Assembly (NCBI GenBank): GCA_023627715.1
Contig: JAMAHW010000140.1
Coordinates: 1-53,319 of the forward strand
DNA from: Periconia sp. R9002
Lineage: Eukaryota > Ascomycota > Dothideomycetes > Pleosporales > Periconiaceae
Reading direction: 5' to 3'
Length of the DNA stretch: 53,319 nt
Position numbers and translations under genes: made by a program. Positions 34,407 to 46,446 of the stretch are shown one piece after another (within the stretch, counting starts at the first letter, position 1; every line of letters begins with the position of its first letter). Under the pieces are notes generated by a model. The model was not told the DNA's origin, searched no databases, and was given only the letters and a program-made list of their open reading frames with translations.

Positions 34407-36153
34407 ATGCGTGAGATTGTACGTGTCCTTCTCCCATTCTGAACCATCTGTCGCGCTTCCCTGTGCCCCACCCTCGCCCATGCCAACAACACAACAAGCT
34501 GCTAACCAGACCTTTGCACGATAGGTTCACCTCCAGACTGGCCAATGTGTAAGTACCTTCCCGCATACACTCTCTTCTTGCAACATGCTCACAATTTCTA
34601 GGGCAACCAAATCGGTGCCGCCTTTTGGTGCGTTATTTTCACCTCTTCCCCCTCCACCCCTAGCAAGGTCCAATTACCGCAACCACAACAATGGTTTTAA
34701 TAGCGTTATAGGCAGCAAGTCTCCGGCGAACACGGTCTTGATGGCTCCGGCGTGTAGGTCTCCCTCGTTTAAATGACTCGGCTTCGGCAGTTGGTTAATG
34801 GTTTGAACAGTTACAATGGTACTTCGGATCTCCAGCTTGAACGCATGAACGTCTACTTCAACGAGGTATGCAATCACCCGCGAGCTTCACTTCAATCAGA
34901 ACCACACTTACACATTCCAGGCGTCCGGAAACAAATTTGTTCCCCGTGCTGTCCTCGTTGACTTGGAACCCGGCACAATGGACGCCGTTCGTGCAGGACC
35001 TTTTGGACAGCTTTTCCGTCCCGACAATTTCGTCTTCGGTCAGTCTGGTGCTGGCAACAACTGGGCAAAGGGTCATTATACCGAGGGTGCCGAGTTGGTT
35101 GACCAGGTCCTTGACGTTGTTCGTCGTGAGGCAGAGGGTTGCGACTGCCTCCAGGGCTTCCAGATCACCCACTCTCTCGGTGGTGGAACTGGCGCTGGTA
35201 TGGGTACCCTCTTGATCTCCAAAATTCGCGAGGAATTTCCCGATCGCATGATGGCCACGTTCTCGGTCGTACCCTCTCCCAAGGTCTCGGATACTGTTGT
35301 TGAGCCCTACAACGCTACTTTGTCCATTCATCAGCTTGTCGAGAACTCCGACGAGACCTTCTGCATTGATAACGAGGTATGTACCAATACCATCATCTCC
35401 GTTTGCCAGCTGACCATTCCTTAGGCTTTGTACGATATTTGCATGAGGACCCTTAAGCTGAACAACCCTTCATACGGTGACTTGAACCACCTCGTCTCCG
35501 CGGTTATGTCTGGTGTCACCACCTGCCTTCGTTTCCCCGGTCAGCTCAACTCTGATTTGAGGAAGTTGGCTGTCAACATGGTGCCTTTCCCTCGTCTTCA
35601 CTTCTTCATGGTTGGATTCGCCCCACTTACCAGCCGCGGCGCTCACTCTTTCCGCGCTGTTTCTGTCCCTGAGCTTACTCAGCAAATGTTCGACCCCAAG
35701 AACATGATGGCTGCCTCGGACTTCCGTAACGGTCGTTACCTGACTTGCTCTGCCATCTTCCGCGGCAAAGTTTCGATGAAGGAAGTCGAGGACCAGATGC
35801 GCAATGTCCAGAACAAGAACTCTTCCTACTTTGTTGAATGGATTCCCAATAATGTTCAGACCGCTCTCTGCTCCATCCCCCCCCGTGGCCTCAAGATGTC
35901 GGCTACTTTCATTGGTAACTCGACTTCCATTCAGGAGCTCTTCAAGCGTATCGGTGACCAGTTCACTGCCATGTTTAGGCGCAAAGCTTTCTTGCATTGG
36001 TACACTGGTGAGGGCATGGATGAAATGGAGTTCACGGAGGCTGAATCTAACATGAACGATTTGGTGTCTGAGTATCAACAATACCAGGAAGCCTCAATCT
36101 CGGAGGGTGAGGAGGACTATGATGAGGAAGCTCCCATTGAGGGTGAGGAGTAG
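34407..36153 (+). CDS. TUB2: Beta-tubulin
   Basis: Seven exons give exactly 447 residues: 34407-34418 (12 nt), 34525-34548, 34602-34627, 34712-34753, 34811-34865, 34921-35376 and 35425-36153. The protein starts with the autoregulatory MREI tetrapeptide, and the first exon encodes only these four residues. Intron clustering at the 5' end is characteristic of fungal beta-tubulin genes. The GTP-binding signature GGGTGAGMG is present, and the acidic tail ends [14 protein letters not shown]. The residues linked to benzimidazole resistance are all in the sensitive state: His6, Tyr50, Phe167, Glu198 and Phe200. It forms microtubules with alpha-tubulin. It is convergent with the phospholipid methyltransferase gene. 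Confidence 0.97.
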
Positions 36154-36807
36154 ATCGTTCACAGGCCCTCGAAGTCTGCTTGTCGTGGAGAGTGAACTTC
36201 TGGATGATCCATGGCTTGTGGATTAAGTCGATGTTATAACTCGTGCTTTGAGTCTTTCTATCTGTATTCCCACTGCAAGGCCTGTTCTGGGGTTCAGCTG
36301 TGTGTACCTTGTAATCGAATCAGGCGTGGACAGAGCGTAAGCTGCCTGGAGCCTGGAACCGGTCTTGCTAATATGGAGGGAGAAAACGTTTAATCAATAC
36401 ACAGAGAATTCTCTTCTTTACCCCTTGGTGAGCTAACTTGATTGCGCCTCCTAGGCATTCAACGCGTGAAGTAGTTATGCATGACTTAAGGCGACGAGAA
36501 TGGAGTTACGCTGGGTTTGGTGCGTGGGGCTTGGAAAGTCACGTCCGATAGAATTTCATTGTTTGGCTACAGCAGACACGCATATTCACCCACCTTGGAA
36601 ACCCCTGGCCGCCGAGGGCATCCGCACATTCGCGCGCGCAGTTGAGTTTGTAGCCGTACACTAATCCTTTCAGCACCAGGTTGGATTCGCCAGTACACAT
36701 GCATTGCACGTCAACGCATCAACACCGCAACCAGATGCTCGATCGTACCCTTCATCAACATTTCTTTCCTTTCCCTCATCGCACCTCTAACCCTCTGAGA
36801 TGCCCGT
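36154..36807. other. Intergenic, convergent 3' regions
   Basis: 3' untranslated regions of beta-tubulin and the OPI3-type gene. No further gene or repeat seen. Confidence 0.5.
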
Positions 36808-37988
36808 CTACGATGCTTTTTTCCCCTCCCTCCTCTCTCGATCACGCCTCTCGTAAATCATGCCAGTGAAAGGATCTTCCCATCTGCGTGCCACACTATA
36901 TGCGAGAGCAACGAGACTAGTTAGGAAGATTCCAGCCGGTTTACCGTACCATAAAGCGGTCGCAAGGAAAGACAGCGTGCTTCCGTGGTACATGGGTGCA
37001 TCGGACACGTTGAAAGGAAACGAAGTCACGGGAGCGTCCATTACTGCAAATTTGCCGAGTTAGTGCTCGTGTCAATGCCAGGTGAGTTGGCATGATTTTC
37101 GCAGTGTTTTGTAGTTTGAGTGAAACGAAAGATATGCTATATCAGAGCACGACTTACGAATCCCAAAATAATCCCCCAAATACGTTCCTGTAACGCCCAG
37201 AGCCCACATAGATGTTAGGACAAGGACATTGCCAGTAACAAACAGAGGGATGGCAGAGTATCGAATGAGCGGCGACAGAAGCGTGGGATGGGTAGGTTGA
37301 GCTGCTAGAGCTTCGTTGTACCTGCCATAACGATCAGAAACAAGCCCCACGATGCATGGAACAAACAGTTTTTTTTCTTCTCGTCCTTTTGGTCTATGTC
37401 GAGTGCCTTGTATCAAGATCATGGAGAGTAAGTGGTAAGGCGGGGGAAGGGTATAACATCAAAGACGAGGTTACATCGGCGAAGAAGAAACATACAAGTA
37501 ATCCCTAAAGATGCCCAGCGAGAATATCATGACAGCAAGGGCGTAGCATCCTAATCGAGGGTTGCCACCAAAAGTTTTGGTGATGATCTTGTTACGATAC
37601 TCTAGTCGCTCACCCATCAGTGTTAGCTCTTCCAATTAGGTTGCCCACATCCTGCGCGTGTGGAGATGGTAAGAGTATGTAGGCCGATCAAATTGCGTAC
37701 CTTGGGTCGCAGCAATACTAGGAAAAGAAGCACGCATTAGCCTTTTCGTGATTTCTCTGCGCAAAGAGAAGAGCGGGAGAAATGACTTACTTCCAGAAGG
37801 TCGGATTGAAGAGAATGGAAGCTGCGGAAACTGATGCGGGGGCGAGATGTTAGCTGGGCATATTATTGCAACTTCGGAGGTGAGGAGGGGGAGAACGGAA
37901 GGGCTGAGGGATAAACCTAGCGTGGGCCTCCTCCTTTTGTCTACGTACTCCATAAGCTTGGTTGGTTGAAATCAATGAGGCCTTTCAT
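36808..37988 (-). CDS. OPI3: Phospholipid methyltransferase (phosphatidyl-N-methylethanolamine N-methyltransferase)
   Basis: Six exons encode 200 residues: 37988-37949, 37830-37791, 37717-37701 (17 nt), 37601-37496, 37321-37158 and 37043-36808. The introns are 73-174 nt. The joined start reads MKGLIDFNQPSLWISAASIL, then FNPTFWNIAATQEYRNKIIT, RLGCYALAVMIFSLGIFRDY, MWALGVTGTYLGDYFGIL, and the C-terminal ALWYGKPAGIFLTSLVALAY followed by EDPFTGMIYERRDRER. The hydrophobic pattern and size match the class II enzymes that perform the last two S-adenosylmethionine-dependent methylations from phosphatidylethanolamine to phosphatidylcholine in the ER. The tiny third exon is required to keep the frame and the conserved NIAA-EYRN junction. 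Every splice restores recognised family sequence, so the model is well supported. Confidence 0.93.
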
Positions 37989-38665
37989 GACTGCGAGAGA
38001 AAATACGACGACGGTGCTTGAGGAAAATTGTGAGGATAAAGGCTCAATGTCGAGAAATGCGGTCGAGGAGTGGATGGAATGACGGAGCTACGTGGGGAAA
38101 TGAGAGCTTTGATGTCGGCAAATGGCTACGCTAGTCTTGTAGCGAATATTGAAACGTCATCGTTTCACATGACTGATTGTGCACATTGATGCATGCACAT
38201 ACATATGTATGCAGCAGATGCATCTAACATGTATAACCAAGGAAATACAGGTGCATTTTAGATCTGTATTCACATCACGCTCATGATTAATAGCGAGGTA
38301 GGGTTTGGAGAACAGACTGTGAGGTGCTTTCCACCATCTTCTATTCATTGACCAGAGAAACAATGATCTATTGAAGTAAAGGGTATCGTATGATTATCAA
38401 AACCCCCGAGATCTAACTGCCACTGCAAAAATTTGGTATGTACCATCCAGGCTGTTTCCCTGTAGAAAGGGACAGGAAAGGGACACTCCATAACAAAGAG
38501 AAAAGAAAAGAGGCAAGCAGTTGTTGAGAGTGGCCTGAAAAAGAGCGAGTAGAACAGATGCCCTTGAATACTCGCTCGCTTACACTGTCTGCGTCGCATG
38601 TTTTATTTATTTAAGAAAGCAAGCCCGTGGTTGGACGTTCTCGGCCAGCCGCTGTGAGAGCCCCA
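37989..38665. other. Intergenic between the OPI3-type and permease genes
   Basis: Contains the OPI3-type promoter (left) and the permease 3' region (right). An AT-leaning patch with ATGCATGCACATACATATGTATGCA near 38190-38215 is nearly palindromic. No inositol-responsive element (CATGTGAAA-like) is seen in good form. No gene. Confidence 0.4.
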
Positions 38666-40420
38666 CTAGAAGCCGTTGTTGTCGCAGCTAAATGCGCCAC
38701 CAAAATTGGAAGCCTTGTACCCATCAATAATGCTCTGAATCGTGGCATAGGTGCCACCGCTCAAGAACAGCAATCCAATCCCACACAAGCCAACGTTGAA
38801 CAAGAACCCAGCCCATCCGCGAACGCCACGACTTTTATAGTAATCAGATCCGTAGTCAGCTCCACGCATACGGAAGTATGCCACACCCCAGAAGATGAAG
38901 CCAAAGAATGCGTCAAAAAGCGAGCTCATCAATGATAGTAGATCGGAGAAAAACGGGATGACTTCAGCAACAATGAAGGCGAGGACCCATAGAACCGCGA
39001 GAATGCCGGCCCACGCACCCCACCCAACCACTGTATGATTGCCCATGTGCCTTGTTTTGTTGAAGAAGCGGAAGAAAATGAAACGCGCAGACACGGACGC
39101 GTACAACACACCCAGAAAGATGATGGTTGGGACCATGAACGAGAAAGAAACCTTGAGAAAGACGGTATTGCCGAGTGAGCCAAAGGCAGGAGCAGTCATG
39201 TAGTTGGTTCCTGTGTAGGCGTATACGATTGCACCAACCAAGCTGAAGACGACAATCTCAGCAATGGTGACAGCCCATAGCGCTTTGGGGAAATCTCTAG
39301 GCTCCTTCATTTCGGCGATGAATGACGGCAAAGTGATCTGGCCGATGAAAGTGTAGCTGATATTCATAAACGCGTTCATGCCGGCGACAAAGGTAGTACC
39401 GGCAGCAGGTATAGCAAGTACCCTAATGACACGATCAGTAAAGTTGGATCGATTTGCTTTATGCTCTACGGATGGAAATAAATACGTACTGCAAGGGACC
39501 CTGTTCTGGATAGCCTGCAGGGTGATCTTCAACTCCAGCAAAGATGGCAGCTAGAATGACGGATATGAAGGTGAAGATGGCAGATAGAGCAGCGCCCTTG
39601 GCAAGCGCATCAAAGGTTCGCGGTAAAGAGCAAACCCATGATACCACGGCGACGATAGCGGAGAAGCCAATGGTGCACATAGAATGTCCAGTCATTGTAT
39701 TGAGATACTTGGCGCCGACCAAGCAGTGAAGACCCTGCCGATAGTTAGTGGATGAAGATGAGTTCAAGGGCGAATAATCACCTGAATGAAAGTATTGTTC
39801 AAAATGAACATGACGGCAGTGAACCAGAAAGCCCAGCGGTGGTTGTAGAAGATCATTTGACCGAGATCACAAACGTCGCGAATTTCGGGATGACGCATGC
39901 AGAATTCCCTAGGTGCAGCAGGTCAGTGACGGTCAAGGAGGTAGCAAAGTGGCCAGGGATACTCACCAACAGATAAGCGAGGTGTACAGCACCAGCGCAG
40001 CAACTACAACTGTGAGAATGAGGCCAGGCACGAGGCCTAGAATAGAGTAGGACCAGGGAAAGGACATGATGGCCAGACAGATGTATTCGGAGAAAAGTAA
40101 GGCAGCCGTCTATGAAGAGAGTCAATGGCGGACGAGGGTCTGGTCATGTCGCAGTAAGCACTCACCTTCTGCCAGGAGCAGGTGCGGTACTTGATGTCGT
40201 TTTCTGATTCCATCTCAATCTGCTTGCCCACATCAATGCTGGTCGCCTCATCCTCGTCCATGTCGCGCCGGGCGGGACCAGCCAATCTGTTTTTGCGACG
40301 GCCACCGGGAGCGTCAAAGCTACCCTTTTCCGGGTCGCGATGTTCGTCAGGCGTCTTTGTTTGATTGTCGGGACTCGAGGCCGAGTCGGGGTGAGCGGTG
40401 GCACCGCTGCCTAACGCCAT
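38666..40420 (-). CDS. Amino acid permease, MTR/AAAP family
   Basis: Five exons give 508 residues: 40420-40166, 40109-39967, 39908-39782, 39734-39490 and 39422-38666. Introns are 47-67 nt. The first 85 residues are hydrophilic and charged, with many acidic and basic clusters, as in cytosolic tails of these permeases. About eleven membrane segments follow, beginning ALLFSEYICLAIMSFPWSYS (the conserved first helix). They include HSMCTIGFSAIVAVVSW, MNISYTFIGQITLPSFIAEM, and a C-terminal FDAFFGFIFWGVAYFRM. It resembles Neurospora MTR and related neutral/aromatic amino acid transporters of the plasma membrane, rather than vacuolar AVT proteins. Substrate specificity cannot be read from the sequence. 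No frameshift or missing helix is apparent. Confidence 0.88.
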
Positions 40421-41398
40421 TTTACAGAGCGGATGCTCCTGGTGAATGGGGTGTGATGGAAAGGACGGCGAGGGGTGAAGTCGGGCAGCATGAACCACTG
40501 ACAAGCACAAGGGACGAGTCGAGGTGAAGCGAAGTGGAGAGGAGAGGAGAAGAAGGAGAAGAAGAAGAGGAGGAAAAGAAGAACAAGCGCGGCGACTTTA
40601 GTAGGAGAGGAGGAAGAGTAGGCAAGTAGAGAAGTGCTAGGCGGGCGGGCGGGTTGAAGCTAGCATGCATGTACCTACTGTAGCTAGGGACTGAGTAACG
40701 TAGTGAATGCAGGTGAGATGGAAGGAAGAAGATGGGCGAGGCGATGGATGCGTGGGGGAACAGGGTTCCGCGCAGTAACCCTATGTACCTACAGTAGGTC
40801 GGTACTTTGTCTTTTACAGCGTGTTGGGTGGTTTTTGCAAACGGCTACAGCACAAGCAAGATGGATCGAAGTAAGTAACCCAGGTACTGGGTACTGTAAT
40901 CGGTACGTACATACATACATACATACTAGTAGGTACTTAGGTAACGAACGCCGATGCCGACGCTAAGAGGGCTAAGCTTGGGGCTGCAGAGCTTGCGGAG
41001 CTTGACGCGCTTGCCACTCGCTTACTTGCTTCATGCAACAGGTCATCACATCATTGCCCTATCCCATGGCATCATCCACATCCATCCCTCATCTCCGTCC
41101 CAAGCCAAGACATCATACCGTGATCCTGTCAAAAGCCCTGCCGTGCCTGCTCCCCCACCCCCGGTTGGCCTGGTTGAGCGTTTTTTTTCTTCTTTTTTCT
41201 TTTTTTTTGCACGGCCGTCCAAGCCCGCCAAACCAACAGACAAAGCTTGCCACCAACGCCCGCTTTTGCTCCTAGCTTCTCCGAGTCCGACGTGAACTGC
41301 ACCCTACCTTGGTTTCTGTCGTGCCGCCTTTCTCGTCTTGTTTCTTGGATTCTGCCGAGAGGGCCAAGGAGAGGGGGGACGAAAATAAAACAAACTTT
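40421..41398. other. Intergenic: permease promoter and pseudokinase gene 3' region
   Basis: A purine-rich GAGGAGAAGAAGGAG stretch (about 40535-40620) lies upstream of the permease start. TACATACATACATAC lies near 40910. A T-rich run is near 41180-41210. No gene is seen. Confidence 0.45.
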
Positions 41399-44397
41399 TC
41401 ATATCAGGCTCTCTCCGCCATTGTTCCATGTGCGATTTGTTGATTGCTGCTGCTGCTGCTGCTGCTGATTTTGGTTCTGCTTCAGCCTCTGCGCCATACT
41501 GTTCATGCTCATCCCACTGCTGGCACTGCCTATCCTTGTGTTCATCGGTGCTGGCGCAACTCCGAAAGAACTGTTGTTATTTGCTGGGGGGGCAATATTG
41601 AAAGACGCGCTGGATGGTTTGGATGGAGGAGGGGCAATACTGAATGCTGAATAGGGATTGTCCACTAATGCTGCCGATGCCGATGAACCCCATGGATTCG
41701 TGGTTATGTTGGAGGTGCTCGTGGTAGCTTTGCTCCAGTCGATGCCAGAACTAGGAGGATTCAGGGGAGTTGGTTGCGATTGGGATAGCGGCGACCCAAT
41801 GCCTGGATTCAACGGCGTCATGGCCGGGAACGTAGAGTTGAGCGACCCCAGAGTGCTGTCAGGAGTGATGGCTCTTAACTGTCCAGGTACATGTGCCTCG
41901 CTCGAAGGGGCGAGGTTGTTTACATGGAGTGGTGGGGATATAGGCGGACTGGACCAGGAAAAGGCTGCGGCGGGCGAACTGGTCCTCGATCCTGCCCGAT
42001 TCGCGGCAGGCCTAGAAGGCAGCATGGACGAGGAATGCGCCGGGGGAACGGAAGCAGAAGCAGACCCCCATGCATCGCCGCCTAGCATGTCTGCTCCGGC
42101 TTTGGGTTCTTGGTTCCCACGTACGAGAGCTTCAAAACCAGAGTCTCCATCACCATTCGCAGAATTCAAGCCACTCGTCCCGGGCAAGCTGCCAAAGCTC
42201 ATGAACTCATTACGAGATGTGGATGGTGCATTGTTAGCACCCAATTCCTGCAGTTTCCGAGTCTGTTCGGTTTCTACTCTCAACGAGAGTGATTTGATTA
42301 GTGCCATGTACGCCTGGAACTGCGCCAGATTCAGAAGAGGGCCCAGGCTAAACTGCCATAGAATCGGGAGAACATCGATTGCAAGGAAGTCACTGTCGAT
42401 CTGGCTCCCAATAGCCCTGAAGACGTCAAGAGCAGCCATCTGTGCGTATCCTGTCAGTTACAGCACGTGTTTCGCCCGCCACATATGCATGGCATGCGGT
42501 GCATCAACATACCATGACTGCCGGTTCCTTGGTCTTGATGGCCCGAAGCAGCGGTACCATCTTCTCTTGTATGGTGTATTTATCTAGTATCGAGACATTG
42601 GATTTGACCTTTGGCTGTTCTATCGTGCCAGTCAAATCATCGCTTTGGATACCATCTTGTTCATCACTGCTTCCACCACATAAGGTCCGAAAGGCTTCTA
42701 AACCACGTATTTTTATGCCCATGCTGCTTGTTTTGGCAAAAATGGCCGCGATGACGGGAAAAAGCTCGTTCTTTGTGGTCGAGAAGTCTAATATGGGGAG
42801 TACGACCGGCAGAGTGCGCAACGCAGCATCTACTAACGAATGCGTGGGTGATTCGAGAGCGTAGTTGACAATAGGTAGTATCTCGTCCTTGAAGTCTTTG
42901 CCCCCACTGTTCTCCGCGGCCACATTCATGTTCTCTAGCACTATCATTAAACCAGCTTCTTTCAAGCTATCGCGTTCTTGGGAAGGTCCCTTGGTAGGTG
43001 TGAGGAACGTTTCTCGCAGTCTTGGTATGACTTTGTCCGTGAAGGCTCGTTTCCCCGACGGCAGCATGGTGATGATCTTAAAAACGTTCTGCAGCACCAG
43101 AGAGAGAAGCTCACGATCCTTCATCTCTTCGAGCAAGGCAGGCAAGACCTTCTTCTCCATCACTGACTTGGGGAAGTCTTTCAGTATCATAGGCAGCCCG
43201 CGCATGAATTGGGATTTCTCATTGGGCGTCTTTGCTGGCAAGGAATCAAGGAATCGGATAGTAGATACAAGTATGTTGTCAAAGTATTGAGCCTGTTGAA
43301 ATTCCTGCGCATTTAGTCTTTGAGCAGCGCGTCTGGTAATGAGCCGGTCCAATACACCGTTCACCACGTCACGTGGCATAGACTGCGAACACATAAAGTT
43401 GTTGGTCTTGTTCGGAACCGAAGAAGCAGATGAGAATACTCGCTTGTAGGAGGACTGACTGCCGTGAAACTCCAAGGGACTTCTATGTGGCGAGTTATAC
43501 AGGGCGATGATGAGCATCCCAAGCGAGAACATATCTGCTGCCGGAGTAATGTTACCATCCATGACAAAGTCTGGAGAGGTATAATCCATGTTGAGTTGAA
43601 CAAACGGGGGCAATCGTGCATCATAATTAAGGGCTTCAGAGAGGGATATTGGGGTCACGGACGTGGGTTTGGTGGAGTTCTCGGGAGGGGTGCAGAATGC
43701 GAGGCCAGATATTTTCCAGTCTGACTGCCATTATTATCAGTACAAGCACTATCAGGACAAAAGCGACATTGCCTACTTTAGCATTCACGAAGATAGCCTC
43801 AGGCGTAAGGTTCGCATGCACAAGACCAGCGCTCTCGTGCAAGAACTCCAGGCCTTTGGCAATCTGTAAGAGCCCCTTTTGTATCTCCAACTCGTCGATC
43901 TCCAATTCACGCCGTCGCTTCTGCCCGTCGGTCTCCTCGATCACATATCGACTCCGTCGGCCTCCCACACCGCCAGCCTTCTCTTGTTCGTCTTTTTCCT
44001 GAAGCAATCCAGCAAGTGACGCGGTGACAGGTTCCGTGGCAAACATCAAACCCCCACCTCTCGTTTCCTCCACTGGCTCTACCAGTTCAAGAATACTGGG
44101 GTGCCGCAGGCGTGCCAACGCACTGGCTTCTTTCTTCAATCTTTCGACCACTTCCTCCTGTGCGCGTTTAAGACCAGACGCTCCAGAGGATCGCCCACCG
44201 AGACTTCCACCGCCAGGGGGATCGAGCGCCTTCTTTTCCAATATAAAGACTGACACAAGTCTCTTTGTGGACTTCTTCTTGGCATCATGGATTTTCCAGG
44301 GCCCAGAAAACGACGCAGGCTCAGGGCTTATGGTGTAGTTGGTATTGATGTTGGAGTTGAATGACTTGGATAAGTCGGACGCGAATTTGGAGAACAT
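41399..44397 (-). CDS. Scy1-like pseudokinase with HEAT repeats (SCYL2/Ppk32 type)
   Basis: Exons 44397-43777, 43724-42513 and 42439-41399 (introns 52 and 73 nt) encode 957 residues. It starts MFSKFASDLSKSFNSN. The kinase-like domain (about 20-330) has no Gly-rich loop. In place of the catalytic H-R-D it reads VHANLTPEAIF, and in place of D-F-G it reads WKISGLAF, so it should be catalytically inactive. A helical, HEAT-like region (about 330-680) follows: FLDSLPAKTPNEKSQFMRGL, VLPALLEEMKDRELLSLVLQ, and so on. The C-terminal third is disordered, rich in Ser, Pro, Asn and Gly, and ends with a Gln run coded by a CAG repeat and a short tail. Family members (yeast Scy1, fission yeast Ppk32, human SCYL2) act in clathrin-dependent Golgi/endosome traffic. 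Confidence 0.9.
41449..41470 (-). repeat. CAG repeat coding for glutamine
   Basis: Seven to eight CAG codons on the minus strand, inside the Gln tract near the C-terminus of the Scy1-like protein. Its length is likely to vary between strains. Confidence 0.85.
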
Positions 44398-45016
44398 GTT
44401 GATAGGATCGCCAGCGCGGCGCTACGTTAGGGGCTGACGACCGGGTCATGGACTGCTACTGCAGGGCCACTGTACGGAGTAAAAGAAAGAGAAGAGTCGG
44501 CAAGGAAGGAAGCGTGGAGCAAGAAGCGTAAAGCAAAAGGTGTGAGGCGCGAGGCGTTCTCCCACTCCTACACACAACATAGACACAATGATGTCTCCCG
44601 GGGGGTACGAGTTGAAAACGAGGATGACTAAGCGAAAAGCTACCAGGTACGACTTGAGTACCTAGGTACCCTAAGTTAAGTAGGTAAGGTATGTATCAAT
44701 GTAGGCACTATGTAGGTACAGTAGACGGAGAAGGCCAGACGCCAATAGCCATAGATATCCGCAAGGCAGCTTGTCAATTCAGCACGCTGTCAAGATTAAG
44801 CACGCCCTTCCGTGTCCTGCGCCCCCTCCGATTGGCGCCAGCACCAATTCGGGGAACCGTCACCGGCTCCGAAAACAGTCGTGAACATCCACAGTCGGCT
44901 CGTTTAAAAGAAAGCTGATACCCAGCATCAGCTCTTTGGCAAAGCTCCAATTCCCTCCACGCCACTTCTCCTTCTCGTACTACCGAGTGCCAGACGTTGG
45001 CATTGAACCTTCAACA
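44398..45016. promoter_or_regulatory. Divergent promoter of the Scy1-like and BCAT genes
   Basis: 619 bp between two start codons. It holds one TACCTAGGTA palindrome (44659-44668), an inverted CCAAT (44831-44835), a direct CCAAT (44844-44848) and a Leu3-like element (44863-44872). The CCAAT pair and Leu3-like site lie 145-190 bp before the aminotransferase start. Confidence 0.5.
44863..44872 (+). promoter_or_regulatory. Leu3-like binding site upstream of BCAT
   Basis: CCGGCTCCGA differs by one base from the CCGG-N2-CCGG consensus bound by Leu3, the regulator of branched-chain amino acid genes in fungi. Its place before a branched-chain aminotransferase fits. A 9-of-10 match is weak alone. 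Confidence 0.3.
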
Positions 45017-46446
45017 ATGCTGCAACAGCCCGCTTGGCGGACACTCGCCTCCTTGTCGTATTGCTCGCCTCGTGCCTTCACAGCTCCCTTTGCCGCGTCA
45101 TTGCGATGTCGGAGCCAGCGGACCTACAGCATCCACGCCGATGCCTCGGTGGGGACTTCTATTACAGACATTGACGCTTCCAAGCTGAGCGTCACCAAAA
45201 CGGCAAATCCAAAGGCATTGCTGCCTCCGGATGAATTGATCTTTGGCCGCAACTTCACGGGTAAGAACCACCACGCTGCGCTTCCCTAGTTTCCATTTGA
45301 GCTGACCAAACCCCAAAGATCATATGCTATCGCTCGAATGGACCGCATCAGAAGGATGGCTCCCGGCTCGCATCACCCCGTACCAGAACCTTAGTCTCGA
45401 CCCTGCGACGTGTGTCTTCCACTATGCATTCGAGTGCTTCGAGGGCATGAAAGCGTACAAGGACAAGGATGGAGCCATTAGGCTGTTCAGACCTGACAGG
45501 AACATGGCGAGGCTCAACAAATCTTCTGCGCGCATTGCGCTACCTACTTTTGATGGGGAGGCCTTGACAAAGCTCATCGGTCAGTTTGTGAAGCTCGACG
45601 AGCGCTTCATCCCAGAGTGAGTTGACGCAGCCTTCGGCATGCAGTGTTATCATTCGACTCACACTTCGGCAGCACGCGTGGTTATTCACTATATCTTCGT
45701 CCTACCATCATCGGCACCCAGCGTACACTTGGCGTAGGCCCGCCCGCTTCTGCACTGCTCTATGTGATCGCGTCGCCTGTTGGCCCATACTATCCGACCG
45801 GATTCAAAGCTGTATCCCTCGAGGCTACAGACTACGCCGTGCGTGCATGGCCTGGTGGTGTTGGAGACAAGAAGTTGGGGGCCAACTATGCGCCTTGCAT
45901 TGTCCCTCAGATGCAGGCAGCGAGCCGAGGATTCCACCAGAACTTGTGGTTGTTCGGCGAGGAAGAATACGTTACCGAAGTAGGTACCATGAACTTGTTT
46001 GCTGCCATCAAGAACAAGCAGACCGGGCAACCAGAGCTTCTGACCGCTCCGCTCGACGGTACCATTCTGGAAGGTGTTACTCGCGATTCCGTACTTGGCC
46101 TTGCGCGCGAACGGCTAGAACCGAAAGGATGGAAAGTCGATGAGCGCAAGTTTACAATGAAGGATCTTGCCGATGCAGCAGATGAAGGCCGCATGATGGA
46201 GGTCTTTGGAACAGGTACCGCTGCCATCGTCAGTCCCGTACGTCGCATCAGTTGGAAAGGACGGCTCGTGGAGTGCGGGCTCGAAGAAAACGTCGAGGCT
46301 GGGCCTGTTGCACAGCAGATGAAGGATTGGATGGAGGGTATCCAGTACGGCGATGAAGATCACCCCTGGAGGTACGTATGGAAGCTGCATGAAGTCATGA
46401 CACTGAAATATAGCTAACTTGGGGCAGCTACAAAGTACAAGCCTAG
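45017..46446 (+). CDS. BAT1: Branched-chain amino acid aminotransferase, mitochondrial
   Basis: Four exons give 419 residues: 45017-45260, 45319-45616, 45673-46371 and a 19-nt last exon at 46428-46446. This PLP enzyme interconverts leucine, isoleucine and valine with their 2-oxo acids. The N-terminus, [20 protein letters not shown], is basic and hydroxylated with no acids for about 40 residues, as in a mitochondrial presequence. Class IV aminotransferase features follow: [36 protein letters not shown], then [10 protein letters not shown], where Lys248 should hold PLP, and [16 protein letters not shown] near the C-terminus. The last splice yields the family-typical HPWSYKV ending (then QA); reading through the donor would add an unrelated tail. 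A Leu3-like site lies upstream. Confidence 0.95.

Noticed and set aside
41658..42587. 309-codon plus-strand frame
   Set aside because: Antisense shadow of the low-complexity C-terminal third of the Scy1-like gene.
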